Part shown: one piece after another, positions 1 through 10,930 of the stretch
How positions within the stretch are numbered: position 1 is the first letter of the stretch
How the letters are laid out: each line of letters opens with the position of its first letter
Source of the DNA: Beverwykella pulmonaria
Lineage: Eukaryota; Ascomycota; Dothideomycetes; Pleosporales; Melanommataceae
Direction: 5' to 3'
DNA length: 64,000 nucleotides
Assembly: GCA_001599595.1 (NCBI GenBank)
Contig: BCHH01000003.1
Span: 2,416,263-2,480,262 of the forward strand
Made by a program: the position numbers and the translations under genes
Notes under the pieces: model-generated
The model's database searches: none
What the model was told of the DNA's origin: nothing
Seen by the model: the letters and a program-made list of their open reading frames with translations, nothing else

Positions 1-1960
1 ACTGACCAAATATCTCTCCATGGAATACACCGCACCTCTCATTTCTCTCACTAGGGCCAGCAACAGATCGAAGCAGAAGTCCGCACTACCAAGCGTAATC
101 AGTAGCTGAATCCCTCTTAGAGTATACAAGTAGGCAAACATAATCCAAGATATTCCCAAAGAAATCGATAGCCAAATCTGGGATGAAGTTTGGGCGGAAG
201 AAAGACGCCTTCCTTCCTGGACCAGGGACAGTAAGGTGACCACCGTCGATCAAGCTGGCCGGATCGAAAGCTTGCTCCTCCGATACCGCGACAACAACAT
301 CTTCAATTTCAATGTGGATCTGAATGTCCAGAGCTAGTTCAACACCCACCCTAACTGCCTTAGAGCACCTGGCCAGCAAAGAGTCTACTTTCCCATCTAT
401 AGCTGCCCAGGACCACGATGGAGTTATGTACTCCTGAGCTCTTGTGGTGGGAGCCTCGAACGAGGTCCAAAGTAAGCCCAATGCAAGCGTAGTCTCCCAC
501 AGCCCTGCAACGTATTTCTTTCTGGTACTCCTTTGTATGGGAGAGGCGAGACCAGAGAGGGCGATAAGCTTGTCTGACTTGTGTGTGATCGAGTGTCGAG
601 AATACGCGGAGTGAGTTCGTACCAGCAATGATGGCACTCGATCTGTTCGACAAGGGAGAGACCGGTCGTGGGCAAAAATTGCAGCATATCCAGAGAGCCT
701 CGGATTCCAGTTAGCGCGGTCTGAGAATCGAGAATTACCTTCAGCTTCTGCATTTTTAAAGAGATAAGGTTTGGGCGGGCTTTCCTGAGTTTAAACTGTT
801 GCTCGTAGGTATATATCTTCTCAGGGTGGCCATGGAGAAAATAATATGGCTTCGGAAGAGCAGCCCTCAAGCGTTGAAAGTTATTTCCCGTGTGCATCTT
901 CTCATCGTGGCGTATGTATTCCTTTCGTTCATAACTCTCTCCATGCGTATTCAAATCAGATGCACGCATGGCGTTACATTCGAAGAGGACGAATCCATTA
1001 CAGAAATGCAAGATCCGAAGTGAAAGTAGCCTTTCGTAGAACTCCATGCCCGCTAGCTTACAGGCGCAAGTTCGACCTCTTCATGAAATGTTTCTTCGAG
1101 AGTTTCGTAACGCAGTCCGGTAATGTCCGGAGATAGGAGTCGCCCAAAACCCGCAGGATGCAGTCCTAGTTAGAGAAGTTTATGAATTGTTTGTGTGGAC
1201 GGAAATAGCCACCAGCTGAGCCATTTGAGGCAGTGGCAGAAATCGTGCATACAGCGTGAGCGTACACGTCGCCCATAGTCGGAGATTCCGCTGGCCAATC
1301 TTCTATGGAGTCTTGCGATATTCAAAGTGAGTCAATCCAGATGTAAGAGTATCCCAGGGCTCGTGGGACTGGAATTTCATTTTCAAAAGTCAACAGCAAT
1401 TTGGAGATGTCGAACGATTTAGTCAAATTCTGATAATTTTTTGGGGTGAGCTTGAAAGGTACACCGGCACCCCAGCAGTGGCTGAGAGCAGTGTACTGAA
1501 CCGAATGTGATTGGATTGCTTGGATGACCCTAACACTGCTTTCTTGAGCATCGAAATCACCAACGTAGACCAACCTAGAGGTGCGAAATTGGGAAGACTA
1601 AGGATGATGGCAGAAAGTGCCATGTTTCATACAACATTGCCAGATCCAGTCCTTCGCCTTTTCCATTGTATCGTATGATCCAGTCCAATCTCCTTCAAGG
1701 TTTCGCCAGTCTGCAAGCCATACTGAGCTACGTATTAGCGATCCTATCCTTCAATGTACATGTGTTGCATACCCACCTTTGCTTCTTTTGTAAAGCTTGA
1801 ACATACGTGAAGTATCGCCCATAGATGAATCAAGTTGGATGAACAGTTCCCAGCTTCTGTCGTCGGGCCGCCATATCTTCAGCCGTAGGACTGACGTTTC
1901 GATGCTACTCAATTCCTTTAAATCTTCATCGTACATGGGATCCTCTACAGTGAACCCCAT
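1..1960 (-). pseudogene. HET-domain (heterokaryon incompatibility) pseudogene, cut by the left window edge
   Basis: HET proteins trigger incompatibility cell death after non-self fusion. Translating the minus strand from the ATG at 1960 gives HET landmarks in order: a DWIWQCCMKH segment, RLVYVGDFD, YTALSHCWG and YIWIDSL. Later come ERLLSLRILHF, SDKLIALSGLA, YVAGLWE and PSWSWAAIDG. The frame is broken by stops at 1751-1753, 1598-1600, 1322-1324, 1166-1168 and 86-88. There are also at least two frame changes, at about 1050-1100 and about 600-640. The stop at 1322 sits exactly where the family has the Cys of WIDSLCI. Beyond the stop at 86 the same frame continues to base 1 with a HET-like end (GLLLRSVAG). 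Several stops are one C-to-T change from CAG or CGA, as RIP would leave. The gene is dead; I am sure of the family and unsure of the original start. Confidence 0.85.
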
Positions 1961-2679
1961 CTATACACATAGCGACGTGGACACGATTTCTTGAGGCGGA
2001 GTAGGCACAATTCCTTCAAAGATTCGAACAACACAGAACATAGCTAACATGTCCGTCCAGATATCTTAGGGTAGCTGCCTTGAGTTGAATGAAAATCATG
2101 ACATTCCACTTCAGGCGTAGATGTCGTTCTAGTGATAAGCAGGGGCGACCGTCGAATTACGTGTTGGAATCGGCCACAGAGACTGTCCTTGGATGTATCA
2201 AACCGGATTCGGTGCGGAACAAAAACGTTCGCAATGCTAGCAGGCTGATACTGCGGTCTCAAGGCCCGTTCGAGAATTTGAGTTGAGCGTTGAGCTGGAT
2301 AGTGCTGAGCTAGACTGCGCTCTCTCGATATAGTTGCCATCTTGTCTGAAGAAGTATGTATAAATTGGCTGTTATCGATGCCTGCGACCTCTCAATAGCT
2401 ATGGAAGCTCTGAACAAGGCTAAAAGGTTGGGTATGACGGCTAGAGGCAACTCAAGAAGCATCGAAGATGAGAAGAGACCTCAGAGTGTCGCACACCTGA
2501 GTAAAGGGTAGGGGTGGAGAGGGGGAACGGTGAGCGGAGTGACGCGCACAGCCTCATCAATGACCACCAACAAAAAATTTCTGGGCTTGCAGCCTTTCAG
2601 CCTTCCTGGTGCCCACCTCCTAAATGGACAGGGAAGTGCGGGATAATGGCTGGACCAGATGTCCTCCAGACAGTACATC
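1961..2679. other. intergenic, no gene recognised
   Basis: Open frames on both strands here (for example 2044-2340 minus) show no family motif. The stretch lies upstream of the HET relic and downstream of the DUF952 gene. It could include more of the decayed HET 5' end, but I cannot show that. Confidence 0.5.
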
Positions 2680-3072
2680 CTACCACTCCAATTCCAAACT
2701 CTCTCCCCATGTCCCTTTCCTTACCACCTTTACAGCCTCCTTCACATTTCCCTCTCCCAAATCCCCCCCATAAAAATGTGCAAAGCAACCCCTTCCCACC
2801 TCTTCCCACTTTACTTCCGCCCCCTTCTTCACCTCCCCATCGCCATCCGTCCCCTCAACCAAAACCTTGTACTCGATCTTCAACAACCATAATTCGGTGA
2901 AGTCGCCGAAATAGCTGTCTGCGGTGCCGGGCACTTGTGTAGAGGTCGAGAGGTGGAGGAAGCCATCTTTTCGGTCAAGATCTGAGAGTGGAAGGCGGGT
3001 GGGGAGCGGGGAGGGGGGTGCGGAGTCGAGGATTTTGTAGAGGTACGTTGGGAGAGGGTGCGGTGGCGGCAT
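2680..3072 (-). CDS. DUF952 family protein
   Basis: A 130-residue single-exon protein. The start at 3072 (MPPPHPLPTYLYKIL) has a good context (CCACC before ATG) and places the family's YLYKI segment at the N terminus, as usual; the frame is open further upstream but that part looks unrelated. Landmarks are DRKDGFLHLST (about residues 38-48), the ELWLLKIEY strand, and FAHFYGGDLGEGNVKEA near the C terminus. DUF952 proteins are small, soluble and found in bacteria and fungi. No reaction is established that I can name. An acidic low-complexity loop (GTDGDGEVKKG) interrupts the fold. It is on the same strand as the PPR-like gene behind it, 374 bp away. Confidence 0.75.
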   Translation of the reverse strand: MPPPHPLPTYLYKILDSAPPSPLPTRLPLSDLDRKDGFLHLSTSTQVPGTADSYFGDFTELWLLKIEYKVLVEGTDGDGEVKKGAEVKWEEVGRGCFAHFYGGDLGEGNVKEAVKVVRKGTWGESLELEW

Positions 3073-3446
3073 GGTGGTTGTGGTGCAGTGATCAATTGTG
3101 CTAGAAGTCGTGTCTTTATGGGTGGAAAATGAGGCCTGGATACTAATGGTTGTGAAATGCTGAGCGTGGGGAAGAATGGCGGGGTGGATGAGGTTCTCGA
3201 GAGCGAGCTTTGATTGGTGGGAAGCAACAGCGTCGTCTTCGGGAATAAACTTGGACAACTTACTTTGTGGTCTAAAGTAGACATTGTCTAGTGGTTCTAA
3301 ACACTTACTGCCATATGGCCTAATTTGTTCTACCTTAAGATACACTTCGATCTTTATCCCGACCTTTACTGAGTATGCTTAGGACAACACCCACAAGTAA
3401 CATATTACACGTTTATGTTTGCATCCCGCATGACATGATGTCAAAT
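3073..3446. other. intergenic: upstream region of the DUF952 gene, 3' side of the PPR-like gene
   Basis: Both flanking genes are on the minus strand. I see no additional gene or recognisable repeat. Confidence 0.5.
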
Positions 3447-6101
3447 CTATACTCCACGCCTTCTTCTGGCCTGTTCAGAGGCTGAAGCCGCTCGAAGTAA
3501 ATCCATACTCGATGTTGGCTCACTGCGTGCTGCCATCGACTCAGTGTTCCGACCACCAAGTGCCCTTTCTTGCGCTAAGAAAGTCTGTTCGAGCTTTTCT
3601 TCACCCAATGCCGAGTCAGATAAATCATCCCTCTTCTCAGCATCCGCATGCATCTCTGCGCCAGTCCTACGCCATCCTTTACCGAGAATCTCGCTAATTC
3701 TAAGCCATTTCCGTCTCTCGGCTCTCCGCTGCAGTTGGGGATGCCACATCAATCCATGCAGCCTATCCTGACCAAATAGCTCCGGTTCCACGAATAGCGG
3801 ACTGCCCCATATCTTATTCACCTCTCGAACATAATTGCGGTACAGAATAGTGTTATTATCCTCCATAGCTCTATTCTCCTTTCTCAGTGACCGGCCTCCA
3901 CCAAAGAGAATCACAAATTGCATCTGCAAAGCCTTAATAACAGTGTGCCGGTGAACATGGACCCCAAGGTCGCGCAGCTGGACAAGTGTGCGTAATCCGA
4001 TACTCCAGTGCAAGCGTTTGAGGTCGCCCCTCTTAAGAAATCGATGGCGGTAGTGCTTCTTTGAGGCAGTGCTAGACAGCATGGACTGTTCCAGGGAAGC
4101 ATTTGGAAGAAGCCCGGCTCTAAAGCCCCAGACGATAAGGGCCTGTTGGAAGGAATTTGGAAACAAAACTTTAACAGGATGAGAAGGGCTCGCTTGAGCA
4201 AGCCATGGGGCAAGGTCGGAATGATGTTGCCACCCAGGAAAGGCGGCACGCAGCTTGTCAGTTGCGCTATCCAGGAAAGGTGGTTTTGGAAGATTAGCAA
4301 ACTTTGTGCCGTTCCTTGGGGCATACCAGCACAGCAGCCAGAAAATAAGACGCCTAAGCTCCCTGAACCGCCCAAGCATGCCGAATCGTCGGATGATCTC
4401 TCGCCATGCTTGGGGCGGCATGTGCGATATGCCAGACTCTAGAATGGTCACGTAAAGTCGCGTAACAAAGCGGAGGTCGTCAAATCTGCCTCGCGAAGAA
4501 AGGCCGGGTTTCCGTCCGACTTGTCGACGTCTAAGAATAGTCTGAATGCTCTTCATGGACTCCTTCGTAACCAACACGTCGTTCGCGCGCATGTCCTGGA
4601 GAGTTTGAACTATTCGATTCGAATTGACCTGTCTGATGCTGGCTTGCAACAGAAGATTCCAAGATTCGGTCCTGGGATCATTATGGAAAAGAGTAAGAAT
4701 GGCGAGGGTACGATGGGCCTGCACGTAATCTTTCTGCTCAAGATAGAAATCTAGGAGCTTCTTCTGAAGTTCTGCGTCACCGAAGACATCCGGATGTTGA
4801 TCACTGTTTAGAATGCTGCGTACCAGGCCAAATTTACCCTCCACGGCGAATTTCTCCAAGGCTAAGGAGAAAATGCAACCCTGCAATGTAATTCCAGCCT
4901 CTTTTAGCTCTTTAAATCGGTCAGGCAGATCCGACAATGGCTCTGTTCTCGAACTCATGGCGAGCACAGCCTGCGGACCGATTTCGTTTACTCCAACCAT
5001 GGCTAGACCTTTGATGATGGACTCGGGTGGGAATGCTCTTGTGGCAAACATTCGAGCGCAAAATGAATCCTCGAACCGAACAGGTGCTGTGTCTCGTCCC
5101 AGAAGCCTGCGCATAAGCTCCTCGTTGTATCGAGGAGTTCCAGCTCGTGAAGCACCACCAGCGCTGGGGTACACGGGGCGTTTATTTGGTGTAAAGATCA
5201 CCGAGTTTTCGGCCGTGAAGAGTTGCACGATCGGGTGAGATGCATGTGACGGCGAGGGTAGATCTCCTCGATGTGAACACATCATATGCCACCGACGAGC
5301 GTCGATAAACTTGCCTTTGTCGCAGAGGTAGGGGACGATCTCGTCATACACGTCTCGCTCATTGCTGATCCGATATATGTCCATGAAGGCTTCGAGCGAC
5401 TTGGCGGTAAATCGGGATTTGAGCGTCTTTGCTAGCTGCCGCAAAGGCAACTTCTTCAATCGCAACTTCAGCACCATTCGATGATGGTACTCCAGTGCCA
5501 GTTCCGAGTTTCTTAGAAGCCAATGAGCCATACACACCTCGTACAAGTGTGGATACATATGACCCGTCTCCTTGAGCAGTTGTGCGGCATGGTCCAGGAC
5601 TGATATCACAAGCTGTCGATTCTTGATCAAGGTAGCCCATAGAAATTTGGCATCGGCAGTGTCGGTTGTGGGTAGGTTGTATCCACGACGCGCCATGCCA
5701 AACCAGATATTGCGGATTCCGTGGAGCCCATACACCCTCTCTCGGTATTGCAACGCCTGAGCCCACAGTATTGCCTTCTCCGGCTCCTCTACATGATCAA
5801 TCCTCAGCCACTTCGCGTCCTTGGGGTATGTCGGATCGTCCACGTTGGACGCTTGGTCGAAGCGATGTATTCGGAAGGCTTGTGGTCTTTCTGGCCGTGT
5901 TTGTGGGGTCTTCCCTCCTCTTTCTTGGGTTCCTGATCCTGGCCATTTTGGAGCCGATGCGTATTCGCGACGTGAGACTGTAGGCTGGCAGCCATTGAAA
6001 GCGGAAAACTTTGAAGTCGATAGCTCGGGGGCATTGTCGATTGCGCGAAGAGTTCTTAACGCAGACGGGCTGGCAAGAAGCCTATGCAAAGCCGTTGGCA
6101 T
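3447..6101 (-). CDS. large helical-repeat (PPR-like) protein, probably mitochondrial
   Basis: An 884-residue intronless protein. The first ATG of the frame is at 6101, three codons after an in-frame TAA. The N terminus (MPTALHRLLASPSALRTLR) is rich in Arg, Ser and Leu with no acidic residue, like a mitochondrial presequence. A disordered stretch follows to about residue 80. The rest is almost entirely predicted helices in tandem pairs (ALEYHHRMVLKLRLKKL, VQAHRTLAILTLFHND, RELRRLIFWLLCWY), which fits the pentatricopeptide-type proteins of fungal mitochondria that bind organellar RNA. The C terminus is highly charged. No single PPR consensus is clear by eye, so the family call is an inference. 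It is divergent from COX7a with 255 bp between, which supports a respiratory or mitochondrial-translation role. Confidence 0.6.
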   Translation of the reverse strand: MPTALHRLLASPSALRTLRAIDNAPELSTSKFSAFNGCQPTVSRREYASAPKWPGSGTQERGGKTPQTRPERPQAFRIHRFDQASNVDDPTYPKDAKWLRIDHVEEPEKAILWAQALQYRERVYGLHGIRNIWFGMARRGYNLPTTDTADAKFLWATLIKNRQLVISVLDHAAQLLKETGHMYPHLYEVCMAHWLLRNSELALEYHHRMVLKLRLKKLPLRQLAKTLKSRFTAKSLEAFMDIYRISNERDVYDEIVPYLCDKGKFIDARRWHMMCSHRGDLPSPSHASHPIVQLFTAENSVIFTPNKRPVYPSAGGASRAGTPRYNEELMRRLLGRDTAPVRFEDSFCARMFATRAFPPESIIKGLAMVGVNEIGPQAVLAMSSRTEPLSDLPDRFKELKEAGITLQGCIFSLALEKFAVEGKFGLVRSILNSDQHPDVFGDAELQKKLLDFYLEQKDYVQAHRTLAILTLFHNDPRTESWNLLLQASIRQVNSNRIVQTLQDMRANDVLVTKESMKSIQTILRRRQVGRKPGLSSRGRFDDLRFVTRLYVTILESGISHMPPQAWREIIRRFGMLGRFRELRRLIFWLLCWYAPRNGTKFANLPKPPFLDSATDKLRAAFPGWQHHSDLAPWLAQASPSHPVKVLFPNSFQQALIVWGFRAGLLPNASLEQSMLSSTASKKHYRHRFLKRGDLKRLHWSIGLRTLVQLRDLGVHVHRHTVIKALQMQFVILFGGGRSLRKENRAMEDNNTILYRNYVREVNKIWGSPLFVEPELFGQDRLHGLMWHPQLQRRAERRKWLRISEILGKGWRRTGAEMHADAEKRDDLSDSALGEEKLEQTFLAQERALGGRNTESMAARSEPTSSMDLLRAASASEQARRRRGV

Positions 6102-6356
6102 GAAAAACACTTAACGAGGTACAGTTGTTCGAGCCATTGGGGAGAAAACGCGCAAACCCACGGCCAAGTGAGCTCAAATGTTGGAGCTTTCGAATTCGGG
6201 ATGGATCCAAGGCAAAAAGTGGACTAACGCCAAATGTCTTGGCGTCGGTACGATCGTTCGATACTCAACCGCTGCCCTTCACCACCACCTCTCTACCACC
6301 ACCACCGATTCCCGTTGCCCACACCGAACCACTGCAACCTCTCTCCGCTTTTCACA
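6102..6356. promoter_or_regulatory. divergent promoter shared by the PPR-like gene and COX7a, with a CCAAT box
   Basis: The 255 bp lie between the two start codons. An ATTGG at 6136-6140 is a CCAAT box on the minus strand, the binding motif of the fungal HAP complex, which controls many respiratory genes. A C-rich tract (6280-6350) immediately precedes the COX7a start. Shared regulation is inferred. Confidence 0.45.
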
Positions 6357-6889
6357 ATGGCAGGGTACGTCTCATCGCGCCACCGGAGCTGTCGCCGGAA
6401 GACCCCGCGACCCCCTCCGCTCCCGCACTCGTACCATTCTTACCCGTAGCTCGGCACTGACGCTCTGCAGCTGGATCTACCGCCAGAACAATGTTCCTCA
6501 CTACCAGAGGACGTTTCAGCAACACGATGGCTTGAGGGTGTGGGAGAAGGTGCGTAGGGCCGTTGGATAAGAGCTGGGAGCACGCAATTGATTCAGTGGG
6601 CTGTGCGAGAATTGCACTCCCATCTTGCATATGGCCCCGGATTCTCAAACAACATATACGAGGCATTGTAACTGACTGTGTTCAACGTATAGGCCCGTGG
6701 CCGGTGGATGATCCCCGCCTACAAGGTCATCCTCTTCAGCAGTTTCGGCGCCAGCATGTACATGATGGGCCGCATGGTTCTCGTATGTTGTCCCGATTCT
6801 TCTTCCACCGCCATATTGGAGCGTAAGAAACCGGGTACTGGTACTAATTCTCACTCCAGGGACACAAGACTTGGTGGGGGAAGAACTAG
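6357..6889 (+). CDS. cytochrome c oxidase subunit 7a-type small protein
   Basis: Four exons: 6357-6364, 6471-6549, 6693-6782 and 6860-6889, all with GT-AG borders, giving 68 residues. The first exon is only 8 nt. The protein has a short matrix-side N terminus with NNVPHYQRTFQQHDGL, which aligns with the VPEKQKLFQEDDGL-type region of COX7A. One membrane span follows (about residues 37-57, IPAYKVILFSSFGASMYMMG), then the tail GHKTWWGKN. This subunit sits in the inner mitochondrial membrane at the edge of complex IV. Length and layout fit fungal COX7a. The tiny exons make the gene easy to miss in automated annotation. Confidence 0.75.
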
Positions 6890-7363
6890 ATTGTGATATG
6901 GCGATGGGCGGAGGAAACAATGGAGATCCCCATGGAGCGTATCCAGCCTGCCTCTTTGTACAAACAGTCAACAAAGTCCGCATTCAATAACATCATCTCG
7001 TTTGTTCAGAGTCCAGCATGAATCCAGTGATGTCTCTCATTTCATGCCGAGGAATGCCTTTGATATGTGGTGAATCAGACGTGGGCGGACTCGCGATGCT
7101 CGGAGCCTATCAATTCTGTTGCTCTTAGCCCCCAGAAAGCTTCACATGCGCAATTGACCCCCAATTACCTGTAATTGTAACCATATTGGTGAGCTGCGTC
7201 TGTTGTACCCAGAGACCCCAGTCACGTCACGTCCCGTTAGAAGCTAGCCAGCTACAGCGCCAAGCCATGTGAACCGAGATTCTGGTCGCTTCTCCAACCT
7301 GTCGCGCCGTCTTCCACAACATCTCCTCTCTGCCCTCCCAATTGTGCTTCCAGAAGAGACAGG
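6890..7363. other. intergenic: 3' side of COX7a and promoter of the CCDC47-like gene
   Basis: I see no further gene. Just before the next start the sequence becomes pyrimidine-rich, as in fungal promoters. Confidence 0.5.
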
Positions 7364-8957
7364 ATGGCCGACTTTGTGAAAGGACTCTTCGGGAACCAGA
7401 AGCCCGCCCAGGTGCCTTCTGCCGGCGATGATGGTACGTCTTTCCGTTAGATGCCCTGCATGCGACATGCGACATGCGACGGAACTCTCAGCACCCTGCG
7501 AAAATCACACTGTCTCTTAAGCCGTCTTGCTTGCAAATACTCTCCTACCATTCCAACTTGGAGATGGAGCTGCGACTATCATGTTGGTGGATAGCTAACA
7601 TACTCGATCACAGATTTCGCCGATTTCGCAGGTGCGCCAAACCCAACCCCAGTGGAGAGCGTCTCCCCCTTCACTACTACCGCTGCGCCGTCACCATTCC
7701 AGACCCCAACGGTCGGTCAGGTGCCCTACACGAAATGGTACCGAGTGTGGGAGCGCGTAACCATCGACGACTTCAAGCTGGAAATGTACATTTTGCCCTT
7801 CGTCTTGGTCGTGGTCGCTATACACCTGTGGGGCACACGCAAGAACCGCAAGATCGCAACGCAATGGATCAAGGCGCATGCGCCGGCCTTGCAGCAAGAA
7901 TTCGCCCAGGTCGGATACCTCCGCGGGCAAGCTTCCGTGGACGACGTCGGTTCTGTCGGTCTTGCGCAAGCAAGCGAGAAGGCAATCGCAAACGCCGCCA
8001 AACCTGAGAACATGCTGAAGGAGAAGAAGGCGGACGAGTACATAACTTACGCCACTGGCCGCCAGAACGTGGCGTTTGTGGACTTCAAGTTGACCCTGGC
8101 CAAGAGATACAACCCGCTCATGCGCTTCGGCGAATCCGCCATCGGTCTATTTTTCGAGAGCTTTCCCGCACCCCAAGAACGTTTGGAGGCCACCTCGTAC
8201 GTCTTTGATGGGAGAGAGGCTCAGATTGTTCCCGGCTTTGGAAAGGGAGAGGACAAGAAAAGTGTACCCAACAGCTCTTTCGATGGGTTCGTCTTTGCGG
8301 TCCTGCACAAAGATCTCATGAAACGCCTCCGCGAGGAACGCTACGATCTCTCTCTCACCGCGACCAAAGACCATGCTAAACTTCCGATCTGGACCACCGT
8401 CATGAGCGAGAACGCAGAAATCACGGACACCCTCCTGACTCCTGAGTTGATAAAGGCCATCAAGGACGCGGGCGACAACTTTGAGGCACTGGTTGTGAGC
8501 GACCAACCCATGGACCAGCCAAAGAAGTGGGTTTACCCTTTATTCTCTCGTTTTTGCAAACCAATTACTTATCATCATAACTAGGCTCAACGATACCATC
8601 CCCCGCAAGCGCATTAACCTTTCCCTGAAACTGCAAACCTCCGGCGCATATGAATCCACGCTCCCACTCTTCCAATACTTCCTGCGCATGCCCGACCACC
8701 TTGTATCCGCCGGCCACTTTCGTGCCGAAGCCATGCGCCGTATCAAGCAGACTCGCGAAGACCAGATTGCCAAGATCCGCAAACTGGATGACGACGAGAA
8801 GGCCGAGGAACGCAAGCTGCAAGGCGACAAGGCAAAGAAGGAGAAGCGCGATCAGATGCTGAGCAGGATGAGTGCCGAGGAGCAGAAGAAGTATCTTGAG
8901 AAAGAGCGTGAGAGGGATACTAAGAGGAGGGAGAAGAAGAAGACCGTTAAGGCGTAG
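7364..8957 (+). CDS. CCDC47/DUF1682 family ER membrane protein
   Basis: Three exons: 7364-7433, 7614-8526 and 8585-8957; the second intron uses donor GTGGGT. The product is 451 residues. It starts MADFVKGLFGNQ, has one membrane span at about residues 82-97 (ILPFVLVVVAIHLWG), a large cytosolic domain with RKNRKIATQWIKAHAPAL and NPLMRFGESAIGLFF, then PRKRINLSLKL. It ends in a long charged coiled coil (about 390-451, rich in Lys and Glu). In animals CCDC47 binds ribosomes and is part of the PAT chaperone complex for inserting multi-span proteins into the ER. The fungal role is assumed to be similar. Unlike animal CCDC47 I see no clear signal peptide, so membrane topology is less certain. Confidence 0.85.
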
Positions 8958-9304
8958 GTGCACGAGGTATTGATACGTAATTGAGTGGAGAGGACGTTGA
9001 GGTTTGAGGAGCTCGAGTCAAGGCTCTGTTGTGCTCTATTTCCTAATTTGTATATTAAGTATGGCTCCGTCAAAAAAGTTCAGGGAGACAGTGGCCAATG
9101 ACCATGACTTGCTCACATTCGAATTCTTTGTGTGTGATGGACTCACAATTGGCCTCGAAGGTGTATTATGCAGTCACTAAGCCGTCCCATTCGCTTCCCT
9201 ATTCGACGAGGCCTTGCTTATCTTATTAGACACGTTAACCTCTCCGATCTCACTGACTTCATCGTAGAAAAGATACCTCAAGCCGCCACCTACTCCCGCT
9301 TATA
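8958..9304. other. tail-to-tail intergenic region
   Basis: It separates the convergent CCDC47-like and chitinase genes. I see only 3' untranslated-type sequence. Confidence 0.5.
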
Positions 9305-10930
9305 CTATTCCCAATTCTCATCACCCTGTCCGGCGATCGCCCCAGTAGAATCCACCCATACCTCCTGGTAATCATCCTCGACCGGCGCATTCTTGCCTCC
9401 ATCATTCAACACAACATTATACGAATGCTCACGATACCCCGTCCCGTCCAACTCCATCGCAATCTGCCGAATATGGCTCCAGTCATAACTATCCTCACCC
9501 AAGCTCCACGCCATCACCCCTCCAATACCATACTGCGCCACGATATCCTTGAACTTCCTGCTGATGAGCTCCGGTGTGTCCCACGTCCAGAACAAGCTAT
9601 TCTGGCTGTCGTAGAAGTACTGCCCCCCCTCCGCCTCGTCAGTGATGCCGTTAGATTTCGCAATCTGCCAGGACCCAGCTACATCGGCGTCGGTGCAGCC
9701 CGTGCCGAACGCGTGTTGGCATGCGCCGTTGCAATGCTCTTTGGATGTTCCGCAGTTGCCGTACTGTGAACAACAGCCACTCGTGCATTTGGTCATTTTG
9801 TCGGGTCCGCAGGTCCCGTCGTAGCTGGGCTTGAGTTGCATCGTGTCGACAGGGGCCATGTGTGCGGGCTCGAAGGTCCAGGCTCCAGATGTCAGCGTGT
9901 CTTGCCCAGTGATCGGGTCTTCGGCTGCGACGATAGAGCAACCTAGCGGCGAGGCGGAGAAGTCCCCGTCAGTAGTGAAGTACTTGGCGTAGAAAGCGAA
10001 ACCGAGATTTATCTTCTCGACGGGGGCGCCAATGGCAAGATAGTTTTCTATCGCAGTCTTAGCACCGACGACAGAGGTGTGGTGTGCGGTTTTGGCGTCA
10101 CGGCGGTTCATGAGGTCATAGGACATGACCTATATCCATCCACTTCCGCGTTAGTCAAGACTCCCTTCTCTTCTCACAATTTTGTAGGTGAGGGGGAGGA
10201 TTTACGTTGATGTAGTCCACAGTAGCCCAGATATCAGGCCCCGTTTCAGCCGTGAACGCAATCATATCGACCTGCTTCCCTGGGACTGCAATCGAAAGCA
10301 ATTTATCCGTCCCAATAGCGGTGCGTATCGCGGTGAGAAGCTTGGGGAATCCGGCGATCTCGTGGACTTTGGCTGAGTTGGGGACTTGTTTGTAGTCGGC
10401 GCCGTTGCCGCCGGGGTACTCCCAATCAATATCTATCCCTTAACCTCAGCGCTACTCTTCATCCCAACTTCTAATTCTTAAGGCTCAGGAGAGATGTAAA
10501 AGAAGAAGCGGGACTTAGCATACCGATACCATCAGCACCAGTGTTCACGAGCATGGTCTGCACATCACTCGCAAACTTCACGATGCCCGCGTCTGTCTTC
10601 GTAGCCTCGCTGAAGCCTATCGTGTCGCCCCATCCGCCAATTGCGATCATGACTTTGGCGTTAGGAAACTCGCTGTGGATGGTGGAGATTGGCGTCTTGG
10701 GCATGAAAGCAGCCGTGTTGTTTGCCATGGCAAAGGCGAGTACCACATGGTCAATGCCTGCTCGGTCTTCGGCTTTCGTTGGGCGTGTTGGGTGCCACCT
10801 AGCAAATTTGTGGGTGCTGCGGGAGGAGGATGAAGAGGGAAACTTACTCATCGGCGTAGATGATGAAGCGAGCTTGGACCGATGCTGCGAGCAGCGAGAA
10901 CACAAATACCACCAGCGATAGGAGGCGCAT
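9305..10930 (-). CDS. secreted GH18 chitinase with an internal hevein-like chitin-binding module
   Basis: Four exons on the minus strand: 10930-10848, 10798-10524, 10432-10206 and 10129-9305; 469 residues. A signal peptide (MRLLSLVVFVFSLLAASVQA) is followed by a GH18 barrel. AIGGWGD is the substrate-site strand. The catalytic DGIDIDWE motif lies at 117-124, with Glu124 as acid/base. NVMSYDLMNR and GGVMAWSLGEDSYDW are later barrel strands. Between them, at about 302-340, is a complete eight-cysteine hevein-like (CBM18) module: CGPDKMTKC, SGCCSQYGNC, HC, AC, GC. The enzyme should cleave chitin in cell walls outside the cell. The splice at the catalytic site is fixed by the motif: only joining G to ATATTGATTGG rebuilds it. 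The module sits inside the barrel sequence rather than at an end. Confidence 0.92.

Noticed and set aside
2044..2340. 98-codon minus-strand frame upstream of the HET relic
   Set aside because: No motif, overlapping frames on the other strand, and no splice link to the HET frame.
6102..6110. GTG three codons before the PPR-like start
   Set aside because: GTG is not a usual start in fungal nuclear genes; the ATG at 6101 follows directly and has a presequence-like N terminus.
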